Source of the DNA: Lachnospiraceae bacterium NC2008
GTDB taxonomy: Bacteria; Bacillota; Clostridia; Lachnospirales; Lachnospiraceae
NCBI GenBank assembly: GCA_000687675.1
Contig: JHWS01000004.1
Span: 248,001-312,000, forward strand
Direction of reading: 5' to 3'
DNA: 64,000 nucleotides
The notes beneath the pieces were generated by a model. The model saw only the letters and a program-made list of their open reading frames with translations. It was not told the origin of the DNA and made no database searches. Below, piece after piece: positions 1 through 8,754 of the stretch (positions within the stretch are counted from its first letter, which is position 1; each line of letters opens with the position of its first letter). A program made the position numbers and the translations under genes.

Positions 1-984
1 ATCTTAGACAATGATAAAGAGTTCTTTGATGATTTCAATGATTTTACCTTGTATGATAATACGTGCTGTGTATACGACTTTACTGCAACTTCGAAAAATC
101 AGCTTTTCACTGGATACTGTTTTGGTGACACAGAAAATCATATAGATGAGTGCTATCAAAGAATTAAAGATGAAGGTTATATGGTGAACTTTTATTCTTT
201 TCAAGGATATAGTGAATTCCCTGATATTTATCCATATATAGATAATTGCAAGGAAATATACCTTGGAGATAATGATTGTAGAGTAGATTACCAGAATATA
301 TCAAGTGATTTTATATATATGTCGCTATATCAAGCATATCCGAATGTGTTAAAAGATTCATCGAAAGTAAACTCATTAGTTTTTAATCATATTTTTTTGG
401 TAGATAAGAAGTCGGAATCATATTTTGAAAATGAAGACTTTTTTAATCATATGCATTTTTCGCTGGCGGATAATCCAGAAAAGAGATTTATAGAATATCA
501 TATTCGAGGTGCGCATTTCCCGTGCGATAACCATGTTGAGACGATAAAATACTGCCTAAGCATTGGAAAGGAAATGGTAGCGCAACTAAAAGAACTGGGG
601 GTATATGATAATTCTTGTATAATTATCATGTCTGATCATGGACTTCATGATCAATCAGAATACTATACTTTTCCTACCGCTGGAACTCCACTTTTTATGA
701 TTAAAGAGTTTGAAAAAAGTGACATAAATATGAAAGTTTCAAATGCACCAATTTATTATAAAGATTTTATGCCAACAATTCTTTATAATATGGGGTTATT
801 TGAAGGCAATGAAGATAGAGAAAAGTTTGGAACACCTATATATGATTATAATGATGGAGAAAAAAGAAGTAGAAAATGGTATGATAGCGATAGCGGAGGC
901 TATAGAGTATATACATATGAAGGAGATTACGAGGAATTAAAACGTGTAGTAAATGAAGGAAATTATACTTTCATGGAACGTTAG
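1..984 (+). CDS. Sulfatase-fold membrane enzyme, 3' part (5' end outside window)
   Basis: The reading frame is open from base 1, so this is the C-terminal 327 residues of a longer protein. The segment DFTATSKNQLFTG resembles the nucleophile region of the sulfatase/alkaline-phosphatase superfamily, with a candidate nucleophilic Thr. MSDHGLHD near residue 210 is the metal-binding DHG motif. His in EYHIRGAHFP is in the expected place for another metal ligand. This combination is typical of LTA-synthase or phosphoethanolamine-transferase-like membrane sulfatases, whose N-terminal membrane helices would lie upstream of the window. The substrate cannot be told; transfer of a head group onto a cell-surface polymer or lipid is the family-based guess. 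It is followed within 40 bases by a broken GGDEF remnant. Confidence 0.75.
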   Translation: MLDNDKEFFDDFNDFTLYDNTCCVYDFTATSKNQLFTGYCFGDTENHIDECYQRIKDEGYMVNFYSFQGYSEFPDIYPYIDNCKEIYLGDNDCRVDYQNISSDFIYMSLYQAYPNVLKDSSKVNSLVFNHIFLVDKKSESYFENEDFFNHMHFSLADNPEKRFIEYHIRGAHFPCDNHVETIKYCLSIGKEMVAQLKELGVYDNSCIIIMSDHGLHDQSEYYTFPTAGTPLFMIKEFEKSDINMKVSNAPIYYKDFMPTILYNMGLFEGNEDREKFGTPIYDYNDGEKRSRKWYDSDSGGYRVYTYEGDYEELKRVVNEGNYTFMER

Positions 985-1022
985 TATATAGTAGGGAGAT
1001 TAGAAATTGGATTTTAAAGCAT

Positions 1023-1286
1023 GTTTTTATAGGTGATGAGATTTACCGTGCAGGTGGCGATGAGTTCATGATTCTTGTAACTAACAATAGTAATCTTGAA
1101 TTTGATGAGAAGATAAGAAAGATACGTGAGATGACAGAGGAAGATGATAGTATCTTGTTTGCAATAGCTACCTGCTACGAGGATGGGGATATTGATATTA
1201 GAAGAGCACTAAGAAAAGCAGACGAGGATATGTACGAAGATAAGAAGGAATATTATTCAAGATATCCAGGAAGAAGATATAGATAA
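1023..1286 (+). pseudogene. GGDEF (diguanylate cyclase) domain remnant
   Basis: The frame reads GDEIYRAGGDEF and continues to a TAG at 1284-1286, giving the second half of a GGDEF domain, including the ADEDMYEDK helix typical of its end. The first half of the domain (substrate and Mg-binding Asp region) is missing. No start codon with a ribosome site precedes the motif, and the first in-frame ATG (1068) lies after GGDEF. The frame runs backwards without a stop into the sulfatase gene. This is best read as the tail of a diguanylate cyclase left by a deletion. It cannot make c-di-GMP. Confidence 0.75.
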
Positions 1287-1288
1287 TA

Positions 1289-1318
1289 AATGGGAGGCTT
1301 AAGCCTCCCGTTTATTAT
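1289..1318. terminator. Bidirectional Rho-independent terminator
   Basis: The inverted repeat GGGAGGCTTAAGCCTCCC is flanked by T-rich sequence downstream and A-rich sequence upstream. It lies between converging genes, and the 3' end of the minus-strand gene begins at 1315. It can serve both strands. Confidence 0.8.
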
Positions 1319-1734
1319 CTCATGATTTTCTTTACGATTTCATCATACTGCTTATACATCTTTTGCACACCATTTTCTAAGAGATAGTAGTGCATAATAT
1401 ATGGAACAAGTAGAACCATAAGTGCTGCAAATAATACAAATCCGCCTATTTCCATAGTAAGTAAACTATAGAAAAATGCTGCAAAGGCCAAAATAGCGAA
1501 CAATACAGTTACAATAAGATGTATAAGTCTCTCGTGCTGAAAGAATAGAATCTGGTCTTTGTGTCTTTGAAGAAGAACTTCGTATTCTTTCCTTGTTGGT
1601 GCAACATCTTTCTTAATTGTGTGCTGGTGGTTATCATCTGCATCAAATGAAGATGTTACTGGTACATTGTTAGCAAGTATCTCATCTATAAAATGTAAAT
1701 AAGCTTTAATTCTTTTTTTCATATTTCGAAACAT
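1315..1734 (-). CDS. Small two-helix membrane protein, unknown function
   Basis: I do not recognise a family. The 139-residue protein has a basic N-terminus, a charged soluble stretch to about residue 65, then two hydrophobic helices at about 69-92 and 96-117, and a short charged C-terminal tail. That topology puts both ends in the cytoplasm. A good ribosome site (AAGGGG) sits just upstream of the ATG on the minus strand. It is the only minus-strand gene found in the window and converges on the GGDEF remnant across a shared terminator. It could be a remnant-free housekeeping membrane protein; no functional inference is justified. Confidence 0.65.
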   Translation of the reverse strand: MFRNMKKRIKAYLHFIDEILANNVPVTSSFDADDNHQHTIKKDVAPTRKEYEVLLQRHKDQILFFQHERLIHLIVTVLFAILAFAAFFYSLLTMEIGGFVLFAALMVLLVPYIMHYYLLENGVQKMYKQYDEIVKKIMR

Positions 1735-1764
1735 TAACCCCTTCTAATATTGTGAATATATCTT

Positions 1765-1793
1765 TTTACATAGGTTTCTATATGGTTTATAAT
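1765..1793 (+). promoter_or_regulatory. Sigma-A promoter for the zinc-ribbon/TPM pair
   Basis: TTTACA (1765-1770), a 17-base spacer and a perfect TATAAT (1788-1793) stand 78 bases before the start codon at 1871. Confidence 0.75.
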
Positions 1794-1870
1794 AAGACTG
1801 CTTAAGTGATTTGTAAACAAAGCACAGGTGTATACCTAATAAATATAGACTAATCAGAAAGGGCGGGAAT

Positions 1871-2854
1871 ATGATATTTAAGTGCAATAACTGCGGTGGA
1901 ATCATGGTATATTCTCCTGAAAAGGAAGCTATGTATTGTGAGCATTGTGGCAGTGTTGATTCTCAAAGTGTAGTGACTTCAGAAAATATGACAAGCTGCG
2001 TTAACTGTGGGGCTCCTATGGAGATTACAGATTATACCAGTGCTACTAAGTGTCATCATTGTGGATGCTACACAATCTTTGAGGAGAGGGTATCTGGTCA
2101 GTATACTCCTCATCTGGTTCTCCCATTTAAAATTGGAAAAGAAAAAGCAAAAGAGATAATTAAGGAACATGCTAAGAAGAATATCTTTGTTCCTTACTCA
2201 TTTTATAGTGATGCCTATGTAGATACAGTATCAGGTATGTATGTTCCTTTTTGGATGTATGACTATGATGCAAACTATGATTATCATGCCAGCGGTAAAA
2301 AGATAAGAACCTGGGTAAGTGGTAATAAGGAATACACAGAAACAAAAATATATAGTATCGACCGTAATATGGATATTGATTTTGATAAGCTTCCTGTAGA
2401 TGCATCTATAAAGATGAAAGATGATGTTATGGATTTGATGGAACCATATGATTACAGCGCTCTTACAACATTTGCACCGCTATATATGTCTGGATTTGAT
2501 GGAGAGGTATACAACTTTACTCCTGATCAGCTTGAACTTAGAGCAAGAGAGAAGGCTACAAGGTATTCTGAGAAGCTTATGAATGATACTTTGGTAGGAT
2601 ATACTTCTATAAATACTACAAGCAAGAATCTTAATTTGCAGCCATCTGGAACAAATTATTCATTACTTCCTGTATGGCAGTATAACTATTCATACAACGG
2701 GAAAATTTATGAGTTTTATGTTAATGGACAAACAGGCAAAATAGTTGGAGAACTTCCAACATCAGGAAAATTAAAACTTCTATATTTCTTGGTGGCATGT
2801 GGTTTATTCTCCGTTGCTTCATACCTTCTTTGGATGTTATTGGAGGTGTTATAA
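1871..2854 (+). CDS. TFIIB-type zinc-ribbon protein with C-terminal membrane anchor
   Basis: Two CxxC...CxxC zinc ribbons occupy the first ~70 residues (CNNCGG/CEHCGS and CVNCGA/CHHCGC). A long soluble segment follows, rich in aromatic residues and containing VPFWMYDYDANYDY. One hydrophobic helix lies near residues 300-322. Proteins of this build are common and uncharacterised in Clostridia, and are often mis-annotated as helicase or DNA-binding proteins because of the ribbon. The ribosome site AAAGGGCGGG precedes the ATG. The stop codon directly abuts the start of the TPM-domain gene, so the two are translationally linked and probably act together at the membrane. Confidence 0.7.
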   Translation: MIFKCNNCGGIMVYSPEKEAMYCEHCGSVDSQSVVTSENMTSCVNCGAPMEITDYTSATKCHHCGCYTIFEERVSGQYTPHLVLPFKIGKEKAKEIIKEHAKKNIFVPYSFYSDAYVDTVSGMYVPFWMYDYDANYDYHASGKKIRTWVSGNKEYTETKIYSIDRNMDIDFDKLPVDASIKMKDDVMDLMEPYDYSALTTFAPLYMSGFDGEVYNFTPDQLELRAREKATRYSEKLMNDTLVGYTSINTTSKNLNLQPSGTNYSLLPVWQYNYSYNGKIYEFYVNGQTGKIVGELPTSGKLKLLYFLVACGLFSVASYLLWMLLEVL

Positions 2855-3808
2855 ATGGCAAAAGTATTAAAGAAATTCAAACCATTATATATAACAATTG
2901 GCATATTAGCGGGGCTTATAGCTATATGTTTACTAAGACGAAGTTTAATATCTGAGAAAACATCATATTCAGATTCTATTACTGATCAAAGAGTATTTGA
3001 CTACGGAGAACTCCTAACTGATGAAGAAGAGGAAAAACTTGAAAAGCTAATTGATAAAAGACAGCGTCAGACTGGCTATGATATTGTTCTTGTAACTCTG
3101 AATATGGATGTTTCTGACTATAATAATATAGATAGGGCAGGTATATTTGCTAGAGACTATGAAGATATCATGAATGAGCATGGTAGTACCTATAGAGATG
3201 ATTTTTATCAGTGGGCTTATGAAAGTGACTATGACAGGTTCGACTTATACTTATTCCAAAGAGCTTTTTGGGATGAATATAGATTTGGTTTTGATGGACA
3301 TGAAAAAGGGGTAACTGATGAAGGTAAAGGTGTAATCTTTGTAGATAACTGGTATAACAATCAAACCTGGTTTGGAACTGCTGGTGATGATGATTTAATT
3401 GATAAATATGAAAAGAATGATGCTGCAGCATCAACTCATATGCTTATGACAGTTGGCAAGCGTGTAGAGGCTAATCCTTACCAGGCATATAAATTCTATA
3501 TTAATAACTTCTACTATGATATAACAGAATGGATACCATTCAATTTCTATATTAATAGATTTTGGCCATTAATACTTGGTATTATCATTGCTGTTATAGC
3601 ATACCTAATTAGAAGTGCTCAGTATAAAGCTAAGGATACAACAACAGCTAGCACCTATGTTAATGGGGCACCAAAGATGAATGTATGTAATGATGTGCTG
3701 GTAAACACCTATGTAACCAGCCGAACTATATCAAGCGGCTCCTCAGGAGGCAGAGGAGGCGGTGGCTTTGGAGGCGGTGGCCATGGCGGTCACGGCGGCG
3801 GACATTAA
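2855..3808 (+). CDS. TPM-domain (YgcG-like) membrane protein with Gly-rich tail
   Basis: A single N-terminal membrane helix (about residues 11-27) is followed by a TPM-domain signature (RVFDYGELLTDEEEEKLEKLI, then TGYDIVLVTL), a second helix near 230-247 and a C-terminal tail of Gly, His and Ser repeats (GRGGGGFGGGG). This is the usual architecture of TPM-domain proteins, which in other organisms have been tied to membrane quality control or photosystem repair. The domain interior here carries an insertion between about residues 100 and 160. The ATG follows the preceding TAA with no gap. Function in this organism is unknown; co-expression with the zinc-ribbon protein is certain from the arrangement. 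Confidence 0.75.
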   Translation: MAKVLKKFKPLYITIGILAGLIAICLLRRSLISEKTSYSDSITDQRVFDYGELLTDEEEEKLEKLIDKRQRQTGYDIVLVTLNMDVSDYNNIDRAGIFARDYEDIMNEHGSTYRDDFYQWAYESDYDRFDLYLFQRAFWDEYRFGFDGHEKGVTDEGKGVIFVDNWYNNQTWFGTAGDDDLIDKYEKNDAAASTHMLMTVGKRVEANPYQAYKFYINNFYYDITEWIPFNFYINRFWPLILGIIIAVIAYLIRSAQYKAKDTTTASTYVNGAPKMNVCNDVLVNTYVTSRTISSGSSGGRGGGGFGGGGHGGHGGGH

Positions 3809-3832
3809 TATGTTGAAGTTTAATTTTACATA

Positions 3833-3861
3833 TTGACATTTGGCTATGCTTCTTTTAACAT
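3833..3861 (+). promoter_or_regulatory. Sigma-A promoter for rpsT
   Basis: TTGACA (3833-3838), a 17-base spacer and TAACAT (3856-3861) precede rpsT. About 90 bases of untranslated leader follow, enough for an autoregulatory site, though I see no named motif. Confidence 0.65.
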
Positions 3862-3958
3862 ATATGAGTGTGTTTGAATTAGATCGTCCGTGTCCAGATT
3901 TAATTCGACTTTTTCAACAGGTTTGCGGGCCTGAATATTAATTAGGAGGTAAAAAGTC

Positions 3959-4222
3959 TTGGCTAACATTAAATCTGCAAAGAAAAGAATTCTTGTAAAT
4001 GACAAAAAAGCTGAAAGAAATAAAGCTATCAGATCATCTGTTAAGACAGCTGTAAAGAAAGTTTACGCAGCTATCGAAGCTGGTGATAAGGATGCAGCAA
4101 AAGATGCACTTCTTAAAGCTACAAGTTCTATTGATAAAGCTCAGAAGAAGGGTGTATATCACAAGAACTATGCTTCTAGAAAGATTTCACGTCTTAACCT
4201 TGCTGTTAATAAGATGGCTTAA
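3959..4222 (+). CDS. rpsT: 30S ribosomal protein S20
   Basis: The 87-residue, Lys/Ala-rich helical protein begins MANIKSAKKRI and matches S20 across its length, including KGVYHKNYASRKISRL near the C-terminus. S20 binds 16S rRNA early in 30S subunit assembly. The start is TTG, fixed by a perfect AGGAGG at 3943-3948 and by the family N-terminus. A rare start codon on rpsT is known from other bacteria, where it helps limit expression. It is monocistronic: its own promoter lies upstream and a strong terminator follows. lepA comes next, a common neighbour in Firmicutes. Confidence 0.97.
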   Translation: MANIKSAKKRILVNDKKAERNKAIRSSVKTAVKKVYAAIEAGDKDAAKDALLKATSSIDKAQKKGVYHKNYASRKISRLNLAVNKMA

Positions 4223-4243
4223 TCTTAGAACATATAAAGTAAT

Positions 4244-4283
4244 AAAACTCCCTATGTACCGTCATACGTAGGGAGTTTTTTAA
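4244..4283 (+). terminator. Rho-independent terminator of rpsT
   Basis: AAACTCCCTA and TACGTAGGGAGTTTTTT form a stem of about 12 base pairs ending in a T run. Confidence 0.9.
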
Positions 4284-4354
4284 TAATAAGATTGTATAAA
4301 ATATACAATTGTAGCAACACTGATTCAAAATAAATCTGAAAGATAGAGAATAAC

Positions 4355-6160
4355 GTGAAGGATAATATTAGAAACTTTTGTATAATAGCTCATATTGACC
4401 ACGGTAAATCTACACTTGCCGATAGAATTATAGAGAAAACTGGACTTCTTACTCAGCGTGAGATGCAGGAACAGATTCTCGATAATATGGACCTGGAAAG
4501 AGAAAGAGGTATAACTATCAAGGCTCAGACAGTAAGAACTGTTTATAAGGCTAATGATGGTAAAGAATATATCTTTAATCTTATTGATACTCCTGGACAT
4601 GTTGACTTTAATTATGAGGTATCAAGAGCACTTGTTGCCTGTGATGGAGCTATATTAGTAGTTGATGCTGCTCAAGGAATAGAGGCTCAGACTCTTGCCA
4701 ATGTATATATGGCAATAGATCATGATTTGGAAGTATTCCCGGTTGTAAATAAAATAGATCTTCCAAGCGCACAGCCTGAGAAGGTGGTAGAAGAGATAGA
4801 AGATGTTATAGGTATCGAGGCGGTTGGATGTCCGCTTATATCAGCAAAGAATGGTATAGGCATAGAGGATGTTCTTGAAAGTGTTGTTACAAGGATACCT
4901 GCCCCAACAGGAGATGAGAATGCTCCACTTAAAGCTCTTATATTCGACTCTGTTTATGATCCATACAAGGGTGTTATTGTCTTTATAAGAGTTAGAGACG
5001 GTAAAGTTCGCAAAGGAACTAAGATTAAGATGATGGCTACAGGTGCCATATTCGACACAGTTGAAGTTGGATATTTTGGTGCCGGTCAGTTTATTCCTTG
5101 TGATGAACTTGAAGCAGGCGAAGTTGGTTATATCACTGCTTCTATTAAGAATGTTCAGGATACAAGAGTTGGTGATACGGTAACTGATAATGACAACCCA
5201 TGTGCCGAAGCACTTCCAGGATATAAAAAAGTTCTTTCTATGGTATATTGCGGTCTTTATCCTGCAGATGGGGCTCACTATTCTGATCTAAGAGATGCTC
5301 TTGAAAAACTTCAGCTTAATGATGCGTCCTTATTCTATGAAGCAGAAACATCAGTTGCCCTTGGCTTTGGTTTTAGATGTGGTTTCCTTGGACTTCTTCA
5401 TCTTGAAGTTATACAGGAAAGACTGGAAAGGGAATATAATCTTGACCTTGTTACAACTGCACCAGGCGTTATATATAAGGTGTACAAGACAGATGGTTCG
5501 ATGATTGAACTTACTAACCCTTCTAACCTTCCTGATCCATCAGAAATAGATCATATGGAAGAACCAATTGTTAAAGCTGAAATTATTGTAACTAAAGAAT
5601 ATATTGGTTCAATTATGGAACTTTGTCAGGAAAGACGTGGTAAGTATATTTCTATAGATTATATTGAAGCTAACAGAGCTATTCTTAAATACGAACTTCC
5701 GCTTAATGAGATTATCTATGATTTCTTTGATGCATTAAAGTCAAGATCAAAAGGATATGCTTCATTTGATTATGAGATGAAGTGCTATGAGACATCAAAG
5801 TTAGTTAAGCTTGATATTCTTATTAATCATGAGGAAATCGACGCTCTTTCATTCATTGTTCACTCTGATTCTGCATATGAGAGAGGAAGAAGGATGTGTG
5901 AGAAACTTAAGGACGAGATTCCACGTCATCTTTTTGAGATTCCTATTCAGGCTGCAGTTGGCGGTAAGATTATTGCAAGAGAAACAATTAAAGCTCTTAG
6001 AAAAGATGTACTTGCTAAGTGTTACGGCGGTGATATTACCAGAAAGAAGAAACTTCTTGAAAAACAGAAGGAAGGTAAGAAACGTATGCGTCAGTTTGGG
6101 AACGTTGAGATTCCTCAGAATGCATTTATGTCAGTGCTTAAGTTAGATGATGATAAATAG
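4355..6160 (+). CDS. lepA: Elongation factor 4 (LepA), ribosome GTPase
   Basis: The 601 residues match the usual LepA length. They show G1 [10 protein letters not shown]2/switch [11 protein letters not shown]3 DTPGHVDF and G4 NKIDLP, then EF-G-like domains and the LepA-specific C-terminal domain with [16 protein letters not shown] near the end. LepA binds ribosomes and affects initiation/assembly and back-translocation. I chose the GTG at 4355 because it places [14 protein letters not shown] at the normal distance from the N-terminus; the ribosome site there (AAAGATAGAGAA) is weak. An AT-rich imperfect palindrome (ATTGTATAAAATATACAAT, 4291-4309) lies upstream. A terminator follows the gene. 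Confidence 0.96.
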   Translation: MKDNIRNFCIIAHIDHGKSTLADRIIEKTGLLTQREMQEQILDNMDLERERGITIKAQTVRTVYKANDGKEYIFNLIDTPGHVDFNYEVSRALVACDGAILVVDAAQGIEAQTLANVYMAIDHDLEVFPVVNKIDLPSAQPEKVVEEIEDVIGIEAVGCPLISAKNGIGIEDVLESVVTRIPAPTGDENAPLKALIFDSVYDPYKGVIVFIRVRDGKVRKGTKIKMMATGAIFDTVEVGYFGAGQFIPCDELEAGEVGYITASIKNVQDTRVGDTVTDNDNPCAEALPGYKKVLSMVYCGLYPADGAHYSDLRDALEKLQLNDASLFYEAETSVALGFGFRCGFLGLLHLEVIQERLEREYNLDLVTTAPGVIYKVYKTDGSMIELTNPSNLPDPSEIDHMEEPIVKAEIIVTKEYIGSIMELCQERRGKYISIDYIEANRAILKYELPLNEIIYDFFDALKSRSKGYASFDYEMKCYETSKLVKLDILINHEEIDALSFIVHSDSAYERGRRMCEKLKDEIPRHLFEIPIQAAVGGKIIARETIKALRKDVLAKCYGGDITRKKKLLEKQKEGKKRMRQFGNVEIPQNAFMSVLKLDDDK

Positions 6161-6167
6161 TTAGGCA

Positions 6168-6195
6168 AAAGCTCATAGCGATATGGGCTTTTTGT
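6168..6195 (+). terminator. Rho-independent terminator after lepA
   Basis: AAGCTCATA and TATGGGCTT pair with one G-U, followed by TTTTTGTT. It leaves only about 15 bases before hemW, so hemW is probably transcribed largely by read-through. Confidence 0.7.
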
Positions 6196-6208
6196 TATAT
6201 AAAAAGTT

Positions 6209-7369
6209 ATGGCTGATAAAGAATTAGAGTTATATATTCATATTCCTTTTTGTATAAGAAAATGCAACTACTGCGATTTTCTTTCTTTTTCATGTGATGA
6301 AGAAGGAATAGAAAAATATGTTAGTACCCTTGTTGAAGAGATAAGATGCAAGGCTAGGGACTACAAAGATGATGTGATTACATCTGTATTTATTGGAGGT
6401 GGAACACCATCGATTCTTTCTGATGACCAAATTGAAAGAATAATGAATGTAGTTAAGAATAATTACAATCTTTCTGATTGCTGTGAAATAACTATAGAAT
6501 CAAATCCGGGAACACTTACAGAAGAGAAACTCCTGGCTTATAAGAAGAGTGGAATTAATCGATTAAGTATTGGCCTTCAATCTGCCGATGATGATGAGTT
6601 AAAACTTCTTGGTAGAATACATGATTATCAAACATTTGTAGATAATTATAATTTGGCCAGAAAACTGGGGTTTGATACTATTAACGTAGACCTTATCAGT
6701 GCTATTCCTGGTGGAAGTATAGAGAAGTTTAAGGAATCTTTATTAAAGGTTGTAGAACTAAATCCAGAGCATATTTCTGTATATAGTTTAATTATTGAAG
6801 AAGGAACACCATTTTATATAAATTATGGGGAGGGTGGTCCTCTGGAAGATACACTAATATCTGAGGATGACGACCGAGAAATATATCACTTGACTAAAAC
6901 TTTGTTAGCTGAGGCTGGATATAATCAATATGAAATTTCCAATTATTCTAAGGCAGGAAGAAAGTGTCAGCATAATATTGGCTATTGGATTAGAAAGAAC
7001 TATGTTGGATTTGGGCTAGGGGCGAGTTCTTTATATGATAATATGAGATATAAAAACACTTCGGATATGAAGGAATATCTTAGAATTAAAGCGGAAGATG
7101 TTCCGTGTGGTTACATGATTCGTAAAGAAGTTGAAAATCTTGATATAAAAGACATTATCGGTGAGTACATGTATCTTGGCCTTAGGATGAATAGGGGAGT
7201 AGACCTAAAGAAGATGTCTGAGCAAGTCGGACAGGACGTATATAATATATATAGAACTTGGATAGATAAATGTGCTTCAGATGGTTTGATCATAAATAAA
7301 GACCATATTATATGCTTAACTGACAAAGGGCAGGACCTTGCCAATTATGTAATGGCAGGATTTGTATAA
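6209..7369 (+). CDS. hemW: HemW-like radical SAM protein (heme chaperone / CPO-like)
   Basis: The first 25 residues contain IHIPFCIRKCNYCDF, the CxxxCxxC iron-sulfur site of radical SAM enzymes in its HemW form. GGGTPS, the ESNPGT strand and RLSIGLQS follow in order, and a HemN C-terminal domain completes 386 residues. HemW proteins were long annotated as oxygen-independent coproporphyrinogen oxidases, but characterised members bind and deliver heme. The lepA-hemW order is conserved across Firmicutes. The ribosome site is poor (AAAAAGTT), and the ATG is chosen because the motif sits at the expected distance from it. Confidence 0.93.
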   Translation: MADKELELYIHIPFCIRKCNYCDFLSFSCDEEGIEKYVSTLVEEIRCKARDYKDDVITSVFIGGGTPSILSDDQIERIMNVVKNNYNLSDCCEITIESNPGTLTEEKLLAYKKSGINRLSIGLQSADDDELKLLGRIHDYQTFVDNYNLARKLGFDTINVDLISAIPGGSIEKFKESLLKVVELNPEHISVYSLIIEEGTPFYINYGEGGPLEDTLISEDDDREIYHLTKTLLAEAGYNQYEISNYSKAGRKCQHNIGYWIRKNYVGFGLGASSLYDNMRYKNTSDMKEYLRIKAEDVPCGYMIRKEVENLDIKDIIGEYMYLGLRMNRGVDLKKMSEQVGQDVYNIYRTWIDKCASDGLIINKDHIICLTDKGQDLANYVMAGFV

Positions 7370-7444
7370 GAAGTGACAGCGTTAATAACGTTCGTTACAA
7401 GAAGGGTTACTGATAAGACTATAATATTATTGTGGTAAAATACC

Positions 7445-7474
7445 TTTACATAATATTAAATTATTTGATATAAT
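7445..7474 (+). promoter_or_regulatory. Sigma-A promoter for pilT
   Basis: TTTACA (7445-7450), an 18-base spacer and TATAAT (7469-7474) precede pilT. The ~68-base leader contains a hairpin with arms GGTCAG and CTGACC (7486-7509). Confidence 0.7.
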
Positions 7475-7548
7475 CTTCATATTGAGGTCAGAAGAGAAGG
7501 TGTCTGACCAGTGTGGGACAAAAAGTATTGGAAAAGAGGTAAAATTAA

Positions 7549-8613
7549 ATGGCAAACGTTTCGATTAATGAAGTACTTGCAACAGCGCTTGCAGCTAAGG
7601 CTTCAGATATCCATCTTACAGTTGCGCTTCCACCTATGATGCGTGTTAATGGTCACCTTATAGGTATGGATAATTTCCCAGTTCTTACAGCAGATGATAC
7701 ACTTGATATGCTTCTCGCTATCACAACAGACCACCAGAGAGAAATATTCAACTCTAAGGGTGAACTGGATATGTCATTTGCTTCTGATAATATTGGACGT
7801 TACCGAGTTAATGCATTCCGTCAGAGAGGTTCAGTTGCTATGGCTCTTCGAGCAGTTAACACTGTAGTACCTTCTCCAGATCAGTTAGGACTTCCATCAG
7901 CATTCGTTGATCTTTATACAAGAAAAAGAGGTCTTATCTTAGTTACAGGACCTACAGGTTCAGGTAAGTCTACTTCACTTGCTTCTATTATCAATCAGGT
8001 AAATGAGCACAGAGATGCACATATTATCACACTTGAGGATCCAATCGAGTACTTACATCTTCACAAGATGTCAATGGTTAATCAGAGAGAAATCGGTTTC
8101 GACTCTATGTCATATGCAAACGCTCTTAGAGCTGCCCTCCGTGAGGATCCAGATGTTATCCTCGTAGGAGAGATGCGAGACTTCGAAACAATTTCCGTTG
8201 CGGTAACAGCAGCGGAAACTGGACACTTAGTTCTTTCAACACTCCATACAATTGGTGCTGCTTCTACTGTAGACCGTATTATCGACGTATTCCCACCTCA
8301 TCAGCAGCAGCAGATTAGAGTTCAGCTTGCTAACGTTCTTGAGGCGGTTATTTCTCAGCAGCTTATTCCTACAGCAGATGGTAGAGGACGTGCGGCAGCA
8401 TTCGAAGTTATGATTTCTAACTCAGCTGTACGTAACCTTATTCGTGAAGGTAAGTCACACCAGTTACTTTCAGTTATGCAGACAACTAGAAAGATTGGTA
8501 ACATCGCTATGGATGAAGCAATTATGGCTCTTTACCAGGAAGGTAAGATTACTAGGGACAATGCTATTCAGTATGCCGTTGATCCAGATGGTATGACAGC
8601 AAAGCTTAAATAA
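7549..8613 (+). CDS. pilT: Type IV pilus retraction ATPase PilT
   Basis: The 354-residue protein has an N-terminal PAS-like region (KASDIHLT) and an AAA+ secretion-ATPase core. The core shows Walker A GPTGSGKST at residues 134-142, an Asp box LEDPIEYLH, Walker B ILVGEMRD and a His box GHLVLSTLHT. The AIRADPD-like motif reads ALREDPD. It lacks the MshEN N-terminal domain and the tetracysteine zinc site present in PilB, which separates the two. PilT depolymerises pilin into the membrane to retract pili for twitching and DNA uptake. It is transcribed alone, with a promoter upstream and a terminator downstream, separated from the rest of the pilus genes by comM and dprA. Confidence 0.95.
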   Translation: MANVSINEVLATALAAKASDIHLTVALPPMMRVNGHLIGMDNFPVLTADDTLDMLLAITTDHQREIFNSKGELDMSFASDNIGRYRVNAFRQRGSVAMALRAVNTVVPSPDQLGLPSAFVDLYTRKRGLILVTGPTGSGKSTSLASIINQVNEHRDAHIITLEDPIEYLHLHKMSMVNQREIGFDSMSYANALRAALREDPDVILVGEMRDFETISVAVTAAETGHLVLSTLHTIGAASTVDRIIDVFPPHQQQQIRVQLANVLEAVISQQLIPTADGRGRAAAFEVMISNSAVRNLIREGKSHQLLSVMQTTRKIGNIAMDEAIMALYQEGKITRDNAIQYAVDPDGMTAKLK

Positions 8614-8620
8614 TTATTTT

Positions 8621-8652
8621 TAGCAGGCTGCTTATGGCAGCCTGCATATTTA
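8621..8652 (+). terminator. Rho-independent terminator after pilT
   Basis: The perfect 9-bp stem GCAGGCTGC / GCAGCCTGC (8623-8645) has a 5-base loop, followed by a T-rich but interrupted tail. Confidence 0.75.
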
Positions 8653-8670
8653 TCTTAATTTATTCTTTTT

Positions 8671-8688
8671 GGCGATAACCTAATCGCC
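8671..8688. promoter_or_regulatory. Inverted repeat upstream of comM
   Basis: GGCGAT-AACCTA-ATCGCC is a perfect 6+6 inverted repeat in an AT-rich spacer. It stands 67 bases before comM and just ahead of TTGATA (8707-8712), a possible -35 element. It could be an operator or a small RNA hairpin; no regulator is identifiable. Confidence 0.35.
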
Positions 8689-8754
8689 GTAGATAGTCTT
8701 TCTGACTTGATACAATTTTCATTTTTCTAAAACTAAATAATAGGAGGTTTTTAC

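Noticed and set aside
3168-3434. Minus-strand open frames with His/Tyr-rich products inside plus-strand genes (this and many others)
   Set aside because: They are antisense to clearly coding sequence with family-level matches, lack ribosome sites and show skewed composition typical of shadow frames.
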